From: Zymoseptoria tritici IPO323
Lineage: Eukaryota; Ascomycota; Dothideomycetes; Mycosphaerellales; Mycosphaerellaceae
Length of the DNA: 64,000 nucleotides
Assembly (NCBI RefSeq): GCF_000219625.1
Contig: NC_018208.1
Span: 1,178,001-1,242,000 of the forward strand
Direction of reading: 5' to 3'
The translations under genes and the position numbers were made by a program. Below the pieces are notes generated by a model that saw only the letters and a list, made by a program, of their open reading frames with translations, was not told the DNA's origin and searched no databases. This document shows positions 51,139 to 61,387 of this stretch, one piece after another. Positions within the stretch are counted from its first letter, which is position 1. Every line of letters starts with the position of its first letter.

Positions 51139-52537
51139 ATGAAAAGACTATCGTCCAGCTGCCTGCGCTTTCAGCTGCCATGGACAAGGCGTCCGAGCCT
51201 GCAAAGGTGCCGCAAAGACTACCGACTGCTATCAGCCACTTCGAGACTCCAAATTGAAGAGCAAAGTCTACCACGATTTCATCAAAAGCGATACTTCCCT
51301 GTGAACATTGGTCAGGTCTTCAACAACCGATATCGCATCATCGCCAAACTGGGCTACGGTGCAAATTCCACAGTCTGGCTTGCACGCGACCAAGTAACGC
51401 AGCAGTACGCATCGCTCAAGATCTGCGTCCGCGACGAGACCGAAGATTCACCTGTCTTGAACGAGTACAACATTCTCCGCCACATCTCAGCATGTGCAAC
51501 AACCTCGGACCACGCAGGTCCCTCGCTGCTTCGGCGTGCTGATGACATGTTCATGGCAGACGGGCATCACTGCTTTGTGATGAAGCCCTACGCCTGTAGC
51601 CTGCAACAGCTTCGAGAAATGTTCCCTTACTCCATAATACCACGAGAATTCATCATGGCCGTCGTTGTGCGACTGCTTGGATGCAGCAATTGGCTTCAGC
51701 TAGAGGCTGGTATCGTGCATACGGGTACAGTCTCAAGATGTTGGAACAGTTTTGGGCAATGCTAATGGTGGGCAACCAGAGATTACGCCTCAAAACATCC
51801 TCCTAGCGGCCAGCGACGACGACATTTTCTCGAGAGCCGAAAGGATGGAGCTTGAAAGCCCAAGTGTTCCGGTTATCGACCACTCAAAGCCTTGTCCATA
51901 TCCAATATACATCTCTCGCGGACTTACCATGAACCTTTCGGAAGCATCTGGATATTCAGTGTTGACAGACTTTGGCTCCGCCAGGTTCCTCGATGCTGCC
52001 GCAACGACTCGAGGCTGGTGCATGCCGGATACTTATCGGGCGCCCGAAGTCTTGATGAGCCTTCCATGGGGCCACGGTGTCGATATCTGGTCAATCGGTG
52101 TTATGGTAGGCAGCGTCAATTGTGAAAGATAAGCTTAGCTATTCACGTCGCTATAACAGGTGCTCGAGCTCCTAGAGGGGAGGAACGTATTCAATCCCAT
52201 CGATAGGGTCCACAACCAGTACGTCCTGCCAGTAGCCTTGGCTCAGTACATCAGCCTCACGGGCCCACCACCACTGTGGATGATCCAGCAAAGCGAGGAT
52301 CCAGTCATTCCAACGTTCTTCGATGACCAAGGCAGATGGATTGCCGACCTGCCCATTCCCAAGAGGAGCTTCCAGGATATCGTAACGGTGATCGAGCCTG
52401 GCGAGGAGAAGGACCAGTTCATTGGATTCCTCCACAAAATCTTCACCTGGGATACAGTCCAGAGGGCCAATTCCTACGAGCTTCTCCAGGACGAGTGGCT
52501 TACGGGACCCCTCAGAGCTCAGGGCATCCTGTCTTGA
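51139..52537 (+). CDS. SRPK-like protein kinase with altered catalytic loop
   Basis: Exons 51139-51724, 51780-52105 and 52160-52537 join in frame to give up to 429 residues; the first ATG is a guess and an upstream exon is possible. Kinase marks are KLGYGANSTVWLARD (glycine loop), YASLKIC (ATP-binding Lys), LTDFGSARF (metal-binding DFG), YRAPEVLM and VDIWSIGVMVLELLEG. The split arrangement and GIVHT... place it near the SRPK group. After splicing, the catalytic loop reads HTEITPQN where SRPKs have HTDIKPDN. The catalytic Asp is thus Glu and the Lys is Thr, while the Asn remains. It may be a weak kinase or a pseudokinase. Divergent SRPK-like genes are numerous in filamentous ascomycetes. Confidence 0.72.
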
Positions 52538-53129
52538 CAGGCCTCAGACAGGAGATGACGCTCGTTTGGTGGACTTCGCTCGGAGTGCATGCTAGCAAGA
52601 TTCAGTACCCGCGTCTAGGTGAGTTGGCAATGCTCATTCTGCCGCGTACACGTAGGCTATGCTTACATGTACGGCTATACAGACGGTTACATGCCCGGTT
52701 ACATGTCGGTGGCATGTACGGTGTCATGGACGGGTACATGTACGGTTACTTTACTGACTTGGTCCTACTAGTAAAGCGTATCTGTACGGCTGCGCAGACC
52801 GCTCGGCCAACGTGCATCTACGGTGACAACGGCGTGCAGCCAAGGTACGCGCAAGCCGGCAGACCAACGTATATGCACGCCATTATAAGCAGGAAGACCA
52901 TCATACCTGTACGCCTATATAAGCCCTTCGCGCACCTTACACGCATGGCTGTCGGGCTGTCTGGGTAAGTTACCGGTCCGCGTACATGCACGTTTCAGGA
53001 GGCGTACATCTACATTAACAGCTCAGGTACCAGGTAAACACATACTGCTATACATACATGCTAGAATACTTCGTTTCGGCTGTGTTGGCAGCAGCATTTG
53101 GACTGTTCATCAATCATCCATTCTCCTGA
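52538..53129. other. intergenic with a degenerate TACATG-rich repeat
   Basis: About 590 bp. Degenerate repeats of (C)GGTTACATG/GTACATGTACGG type occupy about 52646-52750, and related TACATG or TACGCC words continue sparsely to about 53070. No gene is supported. Confidence 0.4.
52646..52750 (+). repeat. Degenerate short tandem repeat, unit like CGGTTACATG(TA)
   Basis: Repeated words TTACATGTACGG, CGGTTACATG (twice), CATGTACGG and GGGTACATGTACGGTTAC follow one another with small changes. In one plus frame they read as GYM/MYGY-type residues, but no open gene around them is supported. Confidence 0.5.
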
Positions 53130-54238
53130 TCATCGCACAATCTTCGTCACACCAGGGGATACCTTTTCCAGGATATCAAGGAGCTCTTTCCACACCTTGA
53201 CCTGGACTTGCTGGCCCTGTTCACTCCGAACAAAGATCGACGCCGGCTTGACTTGGCATTCGCTGAGGTAGTGCCCGTGTGTCTCGCTTCCAGCTGCGAT
53301 CGCAGAGGTCAACGTTCGAGCGCCCTCTTCACTCGTTCTTCCGATGCGCTTGAGGAGATTTCGGCCACTGCAGCGTTGTTAGCAAGCTTTCTAATCGCTC
53401 TCCTCGGAAGTCTCTTACACCACGCCACCATCGTCTGTCCTGAACAGCTCAGTCTTACACCAACCAGGAGCTGGGAAGTTGACGATAACGCTTGGTCCCC
53501 CGAACTTCTCCTGATGACGAACGGTCTTGGCCATCTCCTGGAGACATTGCAGCACGATGAGCTTGCTGAGGTAGTACCTCGTAGCCATATTCGCTTTGCT
53601 CTGCTCGCTCAGAGTGGCAAAGATTTGTCCTGTGGCAGGCGTCCTCAGCTGGTCATCTGGAGCAAAGGCATGGACCGCCGAGCCAGTGATGGCGAGATGA
53701 GATGGAACTCCATTCTGCCGTGCACTCTCCTGCAGTCGGGGCAACACCAACAGAGACAGCAGAAACGTGGCGACGACATTAACGGTCAACGTTTCCTCAA
53801 GTTCCTCGGCCAGGTGGAACTTGTTGGTGGACATGCCTGCGTTGACGAGCAGTACATCGAGGCGTGGAAGTTGATTGACCCTCGCGGCGAAAGCCTGCAC
53901 GGAGGCATAGCTGGACATGTTGACCTCCCAGACCTCGATCTTGGTCTTTACGTCGCCTTTCGAAAGAATCTTTTGCTTCGCTGCTTCTCCCTTGGAGAGG
54001 TCTCTACATCCGAGGACTAGGGTCGAGACATTGAGATCGATTCTATATCGTCGTCAGGCGTACGCTCGGCGGAAGGTGGAGCAAGTGGTTCTTACAGCTG
54101 CCTTGCACTGTCGTAACCCAAACCTTGGTTCGCTCCGGTAATGACCACAGTCTTGCCTGCGAAACTCGTCTCTGGAAGCGTGGGCGTTTGACATAGCTGT
54201 CCTCTGAAGAACTGGGCGTAATCTGTAGCTGAAGGCAT
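53130..54238 (-). CDS. Short-chain dehydrogenase/reductase, 334 residues
   Basis: Three exons (54238-54096, 54042-53419, 53367-53130) join in frame across introns of 53 and 51 bp, giving 334 residues. The cofactor loop is TGANQGLG at 34-41. LLVNAG marks the NAG motif, ITGSAVHAF holds the catalytic Ser, and YYLSK holds the catalytic Tyr and Lys. The late segment PAPGWCKTEL fits the PG motif that closes the cofactor pocket. The chain length and the C-terminal extension (SEEGARTLTSAIAAGSETHG) resemble retinol-dehydrogenase or WWOX-like fungal SDRs. The arginine in LGCRDLSKG after the second strand suggests NADP(H). The substrate is unknown. No metabolic cluster genes flank it. Confidence 0.85.
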
Positions 54239-55092
54239 GGTTGGTAGACTGGTGGCTTGGTTGGTAGGATGGCTGACGGAGAGTTATGAGATTTCTGGAT
54301 TTGGCTGATGGGTATGAACCATCGTTGAGCCACGAACGAACACCATTCTTATACTGTATCGTATAGTCAGATCCGGGACTTGTTCCGATACCGTATATCC
54401 GTTCTTTGCGTAGTGTCCGGTCAGATGCAGTGCGTGGACTTAAGGTTTCAGCAAGTCCGGAGGTTGCAAACCCCGGTCTTTCGATGACAACAAAGGACAT
54501 CCTTTGAAGCAGTTGCCTGGAACAATGGAACAGATTCGCCGAGGCACAATCCTGTTGGCTTACACCTCCTTGACGTTGTTTGGGCACATCGAGGACGTCC
54601 GGGTTGAGCAGCCAGCGGGATGCAAGCTCAGCTGCAGCTGACTGACATCAGGATTCACACCGATCCCGCGGTGAACTCGAACGGACGAATGGACTTGGCA
54701 ACATAGCAGAGACAGCTTCCTACAACCTATGCCGTGCGTAGAGGAATAGCGCTTATTGCCGAGAGCCATACTGCTGCCTTCTCCGGGCAAGCATCGACGG
54801 TTGCATGAACGGCTGCTGACCTCTGGCGATGGTATCCACCGTGTCGTCTCATTCGTTGACAGTATAGCAGTGACAAGTGGTGCACTGCATGCATCTAGTC
54901 ATGCTTGGAGATCACGCTTGACATAGACTCCGGTCGAAGCGAGCCCAGGGACAAGCGACAAGATCTCGCGACAATGGCAATGCATCGAGTATACAATGAC
55001 CATCATTCATGCTCCGTCGCTGTTGCAAGCCAACCGTGCCCGATCGCTCGATGGCATTATCATTAGGAACCATTACTCTACAGCCCAGCTTT
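54239..55092. other. intergenic, nothing recognised
   Basis: About 850 bp with no supported gene, RNA or repeat. Confidence 0.35.
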
Positions 55093-56332
55093 CTAAGCCG
55101 GCTGCCCTTTAACTTTGCTCTGCCAGAGCCCAGCGATCGTTTGTTGTGTCCTTCGTTGTTGCTCCTCCATCTGCTCCTGTGTCTGACCCTTTGCATTCCC
55201 TCTAGGATCCATCGAGTCTGTCGGTCGCACCACCGGAGTGGAATCAGCATCCTCCATATCAACATCTTCATCCTTTGGCTTCACCCGCTCCGGATTCATC
55301 GATGTCGCACCGTCCATCATGCCCATGCCGCCGGCCCGCAGCTGATTAATAGCCCGTACAGTGTCAATAGCTTTGTGAAGTGTTCTTCTTGCGTTGAAGT
55401 TCTTCTTGACGGTCGGCAGCAGATCAAGCTCTCCTCTTCCACTTTCAGGGCCTGCAATCCATTGATGTACCAGTGCGTCATGTGCGGACATGCGCTTGGT
55501 CGGATCGATCGTGAGACATGCTTTGATGAATTGTCTCGCCGTCACACTGACTCCACGCCAGTATTCAAGTGGTGTGAAGCTGTAGTCCGCGACCAGAATC
55601 GCCTGCATCTCTTCCAAATTGCTATCCCTATCGAACGGCGTGTAACCGCAGAGGAGGAAGTATGTGATGACGCCAATCGCCCAGACATCGACCGGCTTGC
55701 CATGTCCACTCTTCTTGAAGATCTCCGGCGCCATGTATCCAGGTGTGCCACAAGTTGTGGTGAGTACGTGGAATTGCTCTTCGTCCATGATGCGAGATAA
55801 GCCAAAGTCGGCGATGAGGAGGTCGGCATTGTCTTCGGGCGTTCTGAAGAGCAGATTCTCGGGTTTCAGATCACGATGTACGATGCCATGGTCATGCAGG
55901 TATGCGACGGCGGAGAGTGTGGCTCGGATGAGATCGGCGGCGTCAGATTCGTAGTATGAGCCTTTTCGGCAGATGCGGTCGAAGAGCTCTCCTCCGAGGG
56001 CGAGGTCGGTGACGAGGTAGACTTGGAAGAGATGTTCAGCGGTCTTGTCGGATGGTATCAATATATTCACACTCACGGTTGTTCATGGTCTCGAAATAGT
56101 CCACCAGTGTGAGAATGTTCTGGTGTCCCATTGATACTCTCTTTAGCACGGCAATCTCATTTCGCACCATATGTTCCCGCCCCGCCATGAGGCGCTTGTT
56201 GATGACTTTCGCCGCATAATATCGGCCGGTATCGATGTGCACGCACTCCTTGACGACGCTGTAGGAGCCCGCTCCCAGTGTCTTACCCGTCTTGTAGCGG
56301 CAAGGCTGGACCTGAGCTTGCGGCGCAGCCAT
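55093..56332 (-). CDS. cmkA: Calcium/calmodulin-dependent protein kinase (CMK/CaMKI type)
   Basis: Exon 1 (56332-56077) and exon 2 (56021-55093) join in phase 1 across a 55-bp intron (GTGAGT...CCAAG), giving 394 residues. The kinase marks are complete: GAGSYSVVKE, YYAAKVINK, HGIVHRDLKPENLLF, ADFGLSR, TTTCGTPGYMAPE with the activation-loop threonines, and VDVWAIGVITYFLLCGYTPF. After the kinase domain, TVKKNFNARRTLHKAIDTVRAINQLR is basic and amphipathic, as expected for the autoinhibitory and calmodulin-binding region. The C-terminus is Asp/Gln-rich. This is the conserved fungal CaM kinase of calcium signalling. ATG 56332 (GCCATGG) is chosen over upstream codons. Confidence 0.9.
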
Positions 56333-57106
56333 GGCGGGCGACGTGTTGAGGGTGGTGGTGTTCGGAGCTCTCGTGGGACATGCAATGTATCGAGCGGAAG
56401 CAAAAGTGTCACTTATCTCCAAGCACGAGTCAGTTGTTGGGTCGTGTTCATAGGCATGGGCGCATCGGCAGGGTTATCTTCAGCTGAGGTCGAAGGGCGG
56501 GCGCTTGCGGGGTCCCGCGTGGCAGTTGCGCCAAGCCGCTAGTGCATCTTCACGTGTAAGGAGGTCGTTGGTCGACAACGCAATGGACTTCCACAAGACT
56601 ACAAGGTGTGACCATTACAACATTTTGACGGTCTTACCGTGCTCCTGGTCGCTATGGGTCGATTGTGGTGCGCTCGGAAGGGTACCTGGGAACGACAAGG
56701 CTAATCTGGCACTCTAGTCAGACTTGTTGCTTAGTTCAGGGCTCTCCCAATGTAATTCGACCTGGCGTTCGTTCTCCGCTTTCTGTAGCGTACAGACTTG
56801 ACGAATCGACGTCTCTGGGTGTTGGGATGAACCTCCGGCGGCTACGGGCTCGCGTATACAGCCAAATCGTCTGTACAAGCAAGGGACTACATCCGCGAAC
56901 TATAGCCTTCAGGGAATCAAACTCTATCATCGTATACGACCGCCCGACGCTAGAAGCTTGCAAAATCATCGCTGCGAACAAAAACGCAGCCCCACCACCC
57001 AAATTCGACGTTTCTTCCTAGAATTTCGACCCAGATCGTAAGTGAATGAATCTCTATCGTTCTACAACAAAACAATGGCACTACAACGACGCCACGGCCC
57101 AAAAAG

Positions 57107-57353
57107 GAAGCTCCCTACCCGGGTCGAACGAGTGACCTAACAGCCAAAAAAATTGATGGACGCGAAGCTCCCTACCCTGATGAGATATTAGAATGATTAT
57201 TGATTTAAGTATCATCAATATGACATACCGGGTCGAACGAGTGACCTTAGGATGATTGCGGAACGGTGCTGCAATCCCACGCTCCTGGGTCATTGTTAGA
57301 TCGGACAGTTGGAGATGGAGATTTGGTGAACGTACTACCACTGAGCTCTGCGA
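57107..57353 (-). repeat. tRNA-like Pol III boxes with two duplicated segments
   Basis: On the minus strand, GAGCTCAGTGGTAG (57338-57351) resembles an A box. CGTTCGACCCGG inside a 20-bp segment occurs twice (57228-57247 and 57119-57138) and resembles a B box. A run of seven T's (57146-57152) lies between the two copies. Another 14-bp segment (GAAGCTCCCTACCC on the plus strand) is duplicated at 57107-57120 and 57164-57177. The T and D stems do not pair, so it is not an intact tRNA. A tRNA-derived SINE remnant is possible. Confidence 0.4.
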
Positions 57354-58310
57354 GATGTTAGCACATGTTCCAGACAGCAGGTACAGCAGGGTTCAACGTA
57401 CAAAGGAGCCTGATTGGATGAGAGAGTGGCGAAAAATATCGTTTATCATCATCACACCAAGCACCCGAGAATCAGCCGAGCTTCTTCCCCTTCCAACGTG
57501 CCATCCCATTGTACTTGCTCACGTCCTTAACGTCGACTACTGCATGGCATACAAATCGAGAGAACCACGATACAGGACTATTATATCCTCGCACAGTACA
57601 GACTATCGTCGTTGCGATAGCTCGAGCGGCTGCGTCAATTTACAGGGCATTCGTTTAGGCACTCCTTCGTGCGTATCTACTCACCAGGCCATAGGTTTAC
57701 ATGAGATACTGGGCCAAGGACGCCTGGCAGACGGATCACCTCCCTACGAGCCAAGACTTGGAGATGGTTTGCCGGCTGGTAAGGCATAAAGCACACGAAC
57801 TACTTGATTAACTACCGGACCCAAGACAGAGACCATGCAACTACATCGGTGTGCAGGACGACCTGAAAGATGGAAAAAGGAAGCGAAGCAGTACTCGTTT
57901 AGGTCCCTTCCCGTTGTCGCATACAGCGTTGAGCGACAAAGCCGAAAGGCGATCTTCCATTACGAGAATGAAGTATATGGCGTATATTTGTGCTGGAGCG
58001 AACCTTCAAAGAAAGCACATGTGTCAACATCGATAAGGTTGAGGGTATCGTTGGTAAGCAACGGTGAGGTGACGTTGGCTTTCGCGAATTCGCTTTAAGC
58101 TTGAATTGCCGCATTCGGCTTCAGAAGAAGAGGCGAGGCAGGAGCAAGTTTCTGGCGGGCGTGCAAACGCCGGGCTCTGTTTTGTTTGTGCGCTCCACGA
58201 GAACATCAGTCACCACGCATATCACCACCAAGCTATCAGTACCACCACTTTTGAGATTCCGAAGCTACGACGTACACTCTCGATAGCAAATCATGCAGAC
58301 TTCTGGAGCA

Positions 58311-58470
58311 CAAGAGGGGAGGAAAAGGGATAGCGGAGAGGGGGAGGAGAGGAGGACGAAAGAGGGAGATGGGAGGAGGAATAGAGGGAAGGCGAGCAAT
58401 GAGAGAGAAGGAGCAATGAGAGAGAAGGGGAGGAGAGGAAGAGGAGGCGAAGGTAGAGGATGAAGAGATA
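58311..58470 (+). repeat. GA-rich polypurine tract with an 17-bp tandem unit
   Basis: About 160 bp almost entirely A and G on the plus strand, made of GGAGGA, GAGAGG and AGAGGGA words. It contains two adjacent copies of GAGCAATGAGAGAGAAG near 58394 and 58411. Confidence 0.6.
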
Positions 58471-58556
58471 GGTGAGAAGCAGGGGGCGAAGAGTATGTCA
58501 GTCAAGCCAACAGCAATGCACAAGAACCTCGACTAATAGCCTCGCCAGAGCTGTCC

Positions 58557-58850
58557 AAGACACAGGCGCGCAACCAACGTCGCCGCGAGACAGCAAAGCG
58601 CACCAAGACCGCTCAGCTTGATGGGCACGTCTCCACTGCCACTGACCAGGCTGATGACAACTCTGCTAAGAAATCTGTAGGCGTCATCAGAGAAGATGAT
58701 AGCCAATGGTTCGTCAGTCCCATGAGTCCTCTCAAAGACGCAAGAGCGCAACAAGCGCCGCCGCATGACGGCAAAGCTCGCCAACACCGCTCAACACGAG
58801 ACCCTCGCTTCCGGTACAGTCGACCAGACCGATGAGAAGGCTAGCGAGAG
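58557..58850 (+). repeat. Two diverged copies of a ~118-bp segment
   Basis: Copy a (58557-58676) and copy b (58735-58850) align along their length. On the plus strand they translate to KTQARNQRRRETAKRTKTAQ and KTQERNKRRRMTAKLANTAQ, each followed by a DQ(A/T)D segment. They lie in different frames, 178 bp apart. A shorter third match (TCGACCAGGCCGACGAGAAGG) occurs near 59137. This suggests remnants of a repeated coding unit. Confidence 0.45.
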
Positions 58851-59862
58851 ACTACGGTCATCATGGAAAAACGAGGAGAGACAAGATTGCTGATTGGGAT
58901 CTTGCGCTGCGCGGGCCATCATAAACTCGAAGTAAGCGCCTCTCGCCTTGTACCAGCTCTTCTACTGTCCTTTGCGGAAAAGTCACACCGCCGACTCAAG
59001 ATCCCGATCCATCCCCGTTCGAAGCCAAGTATCGCGAGTGATGTTGTTCGCAATGGCATGCATGGCATGCTTCCTGGCACATGTCCGAGGCAAGAAAATT
59101 GTCGACAGCGGGTGGGTGTGCAGTCCGGGTTGCATCGACCAGGCCGACGAGAAGGACGGCAAGGATACCACTATTTGCAGCAACGGGGAGAAGAAACGAT
59201 CATTCGTGGTCCCGGGATGAAAAAGCGGCATGTCCCCCTCCACCATCACGCAAGCCAATGTGGTTGGCATGGCTTCACATGTGCTTCGTCGGTGCCATCA
59301 TCTTTTGGCGAGTCGACGAAGGAAGAGTGCCCAAGACATGATCACTCAGACCAAGCAAACAGGGAGATGGCGATGAGAGACTCACATAGATCGAAGGAGA
59401 GGACTGGATCTCCGTATTGTTGCTTGCAAGTGGCAACACGGTAGCCTCTTCACTAATCTGTGATATCCAACGATCCTGGTCACATCTGGAAGTTTGCTCT
59501 TCGAGCAGAGATGAAGGAGCTTCAGTGAATTCTCGAAATCGAAGGACTGCCGGACGACCATGGACTCACTCCACAGAGGAGGAGAAATCCAGCATGCTCA
59601 TGCACAACCGGATAAAAGATCCCGGTGTGCTTGTACAATGAACCCGGTGTTCCCGAACCATGCTGGAAGCTATACATCCTCGACACGGCGACGATTACCC
59701 GAGCAAGAACCCGAAGCAGCTGAGACATCATGATTCCAGGCCCGGGATGGCAATCAGCCTATAATCAGCAACAGAACATGATATATACCGCCCCTCGACA
59801 CCCACCTTTACCGACCTTTTCTATACCTCCTCAAACCAGTCCTGACCAGCGAGATCAAAGCC

Positions 59863-60219
59863 ATGCAGATCTTCAATCTTTCCACCCTCCTCGCCCTGTC
59901 CTCGACCGCCCTCGCGGAATACAAGGGAGTACGATCTCCCACTTCACCCTCTCTCCAGAAGGAAGCAACCTCTAACAAACACCATCTAGAGATGTCAGAC
60001 CGACTATGTGGCTGGCGCCAGCATCGGCATGTGCTACGGTCAAGAAGAGTACAAAGGACTGAACTACCCTTGCTACCAGGTAAGCAAACCCAACATGGCA
60101 GGATGCTGCCTGAGTTTCTTGGGCTGATGTTTTCGTGCTATTCCTAGAGCAACCCGTGCACCAGGAACAACAATCCCTGCTACAACATTGGCGGCATTCA
60201 GAACAAGGCTTGCACTTAG
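59863..60219 (+). CDS. Small secreted cysteine-rich protein, 75 residues
   Basis: Three short exons (59863-59928, 59990-60079, 60148-60219) join in phase 0 across introns of 61 and 68 bp. The first 18 residues are a clear signal peptide (MQIFNLSTLLALSSTALA). The mature part of 57 residues has six cysteines at 24, 37, 50, 56, 63 and 74, enough for three disulfides, with Asn/Tyr/Gly-rich spacing (GMCYGQEEYKGLNYPC, NPCTRNNNPCYN). Size, secretion signal and cysteine content fit fungal effector-like or antimicrobial-like proteins. I recognise no named family. All splice sites are canonical, and the signal peptide plus cysteines make the model convincing. Confidence 0.75.
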
Positions 60220-61387
60220 AAGGAGTGGACTGCTTTGTGAGCTGGTATGTTTCGCCTTCATCAACGCTGGAGATGTAACCAGATCTCCCGCTGATACGAC
60301 GATGATCTAGGAACGGGTGTGCTTGTGAGCTTTTTCGTTCTCATGCTCAAAGTCCATGGGCCAAGCAGTTCTGTCACAAGTCGTGCTGAGCAGTTCGAGC
60401 GAGGCTTCAAGAGTATATCCTCACGGTGCCTGATGAATGTCGTGATTTGGTTTGATCCGGAGATGTGTGAGCGATGCTGGGTATATCGAGGTGTTTGTTC
60501 GTCTCGATAGTCCATGTCGAGAGAGTTTCTCGTTGTTCTCTGTATATTCGGTAGCTTGCGATAGCAACGACTCCTCGTCATCATACGAAGTTCGATTGAT
60601 CCGTACCGCATGCAAGCCAAAACCATTCCTTTCCCGTTCGACTGAAGTCAGCAGCACAGCAGCACTGAAGCGATAGAGTATTTCAGTACATATCGCAGAA
60701 TGACGCGAAGACGCGGTGAGACGACAACCCTGATGCATGGCACGGCAGCATGACCGCGTGCACCTTGCGTCTGGCGCGCGCCGAGATCTGAACCGTCCAA
60801 ACCTGGCTTACCTGTGCACGATTCGTTGGCCAGGAACGCTTCCCATGTTTCGAGCTGTGCCTGGTCGGGTGATGTCCGAGACCCTTGAGGTCACGGTTGA
60901 TCATGGGAAAGAGTCTCTCTTTGTGCTGCTGCTGTTGCCGACTGCACGCGATGTCGTTCCTCCTCACACGACTTTTTGTATTCTTGACATCCTCATCTAC
61001 TCCATCGTCGACATCGATGTGACAGGAGAGAAGAGCGCGGGTGGGAAAGGAAGACTCGAATCGGCAGCTTGATCCCCGCCTCGACGTCACTTTCACCGAA
61101 GTCCAAGTCTCGGAGACGCTACGATACGCTACTTTCATTGTTGACTGCGAGATTGTCAAATCGTCTTGCAATACTTCCTGCAGACGACGGGCGGTTGTCA
61201 TTCTTCTGCTTCTACTGATACCCTCATCGCTTGAGCCTCCTCGCCAAACCCATATACGGCACCACGCCTAGTCCTCCAAGAGCATCGCCTTGAAAAACTC
61301 CGACCGATCGAGGATAAGGGAAGAAAGAGGGAGCCTCACAACTACTGCAGAGAGCTGCTCTCCGCTGCGGGATCCTCATACTCGATC
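60220..61387. other. intergenic, nothing recognised
   Basis: About 1.2 kb. Several short frames exist on both strands, but none is recognisable and no repeat was seen. Confidence 0.3.

Larger units (their letters stand above)
56333..59862. other. 3.5-kb region without a recognised gene
   Basis: No protein is recognised. It contains tRNA-like boxes with duplicated segments (57107-57353), a polypurine tract (about 58311-58470) and an imperfect 178-bp-spaced duplication (58557-58676 and 58735-58850). A short frame at 57835-58098 (FHYENEVYGVYLCWSEP) could be coding but is unsupported. This looks like decayed repetitive sequence. Confidence 0.45.

Noticed and set aside
53208..54020. Plus-strand frame of 270 residues
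   Set aside because: Antisense to the three-exon short-chain dehydrogenase, whose motifs are clear.
55009..55800. Plus-strand frame of 263 residues
   Set aside because: Antisense to the CaM kinase.
57228..57353. Intact tRNA gene on the minus strand
   Set aside because: A- and B-box-like words are present but the D and T stems do not pair and no acceptor stem can be drawn; kept only as a possible element remnant.
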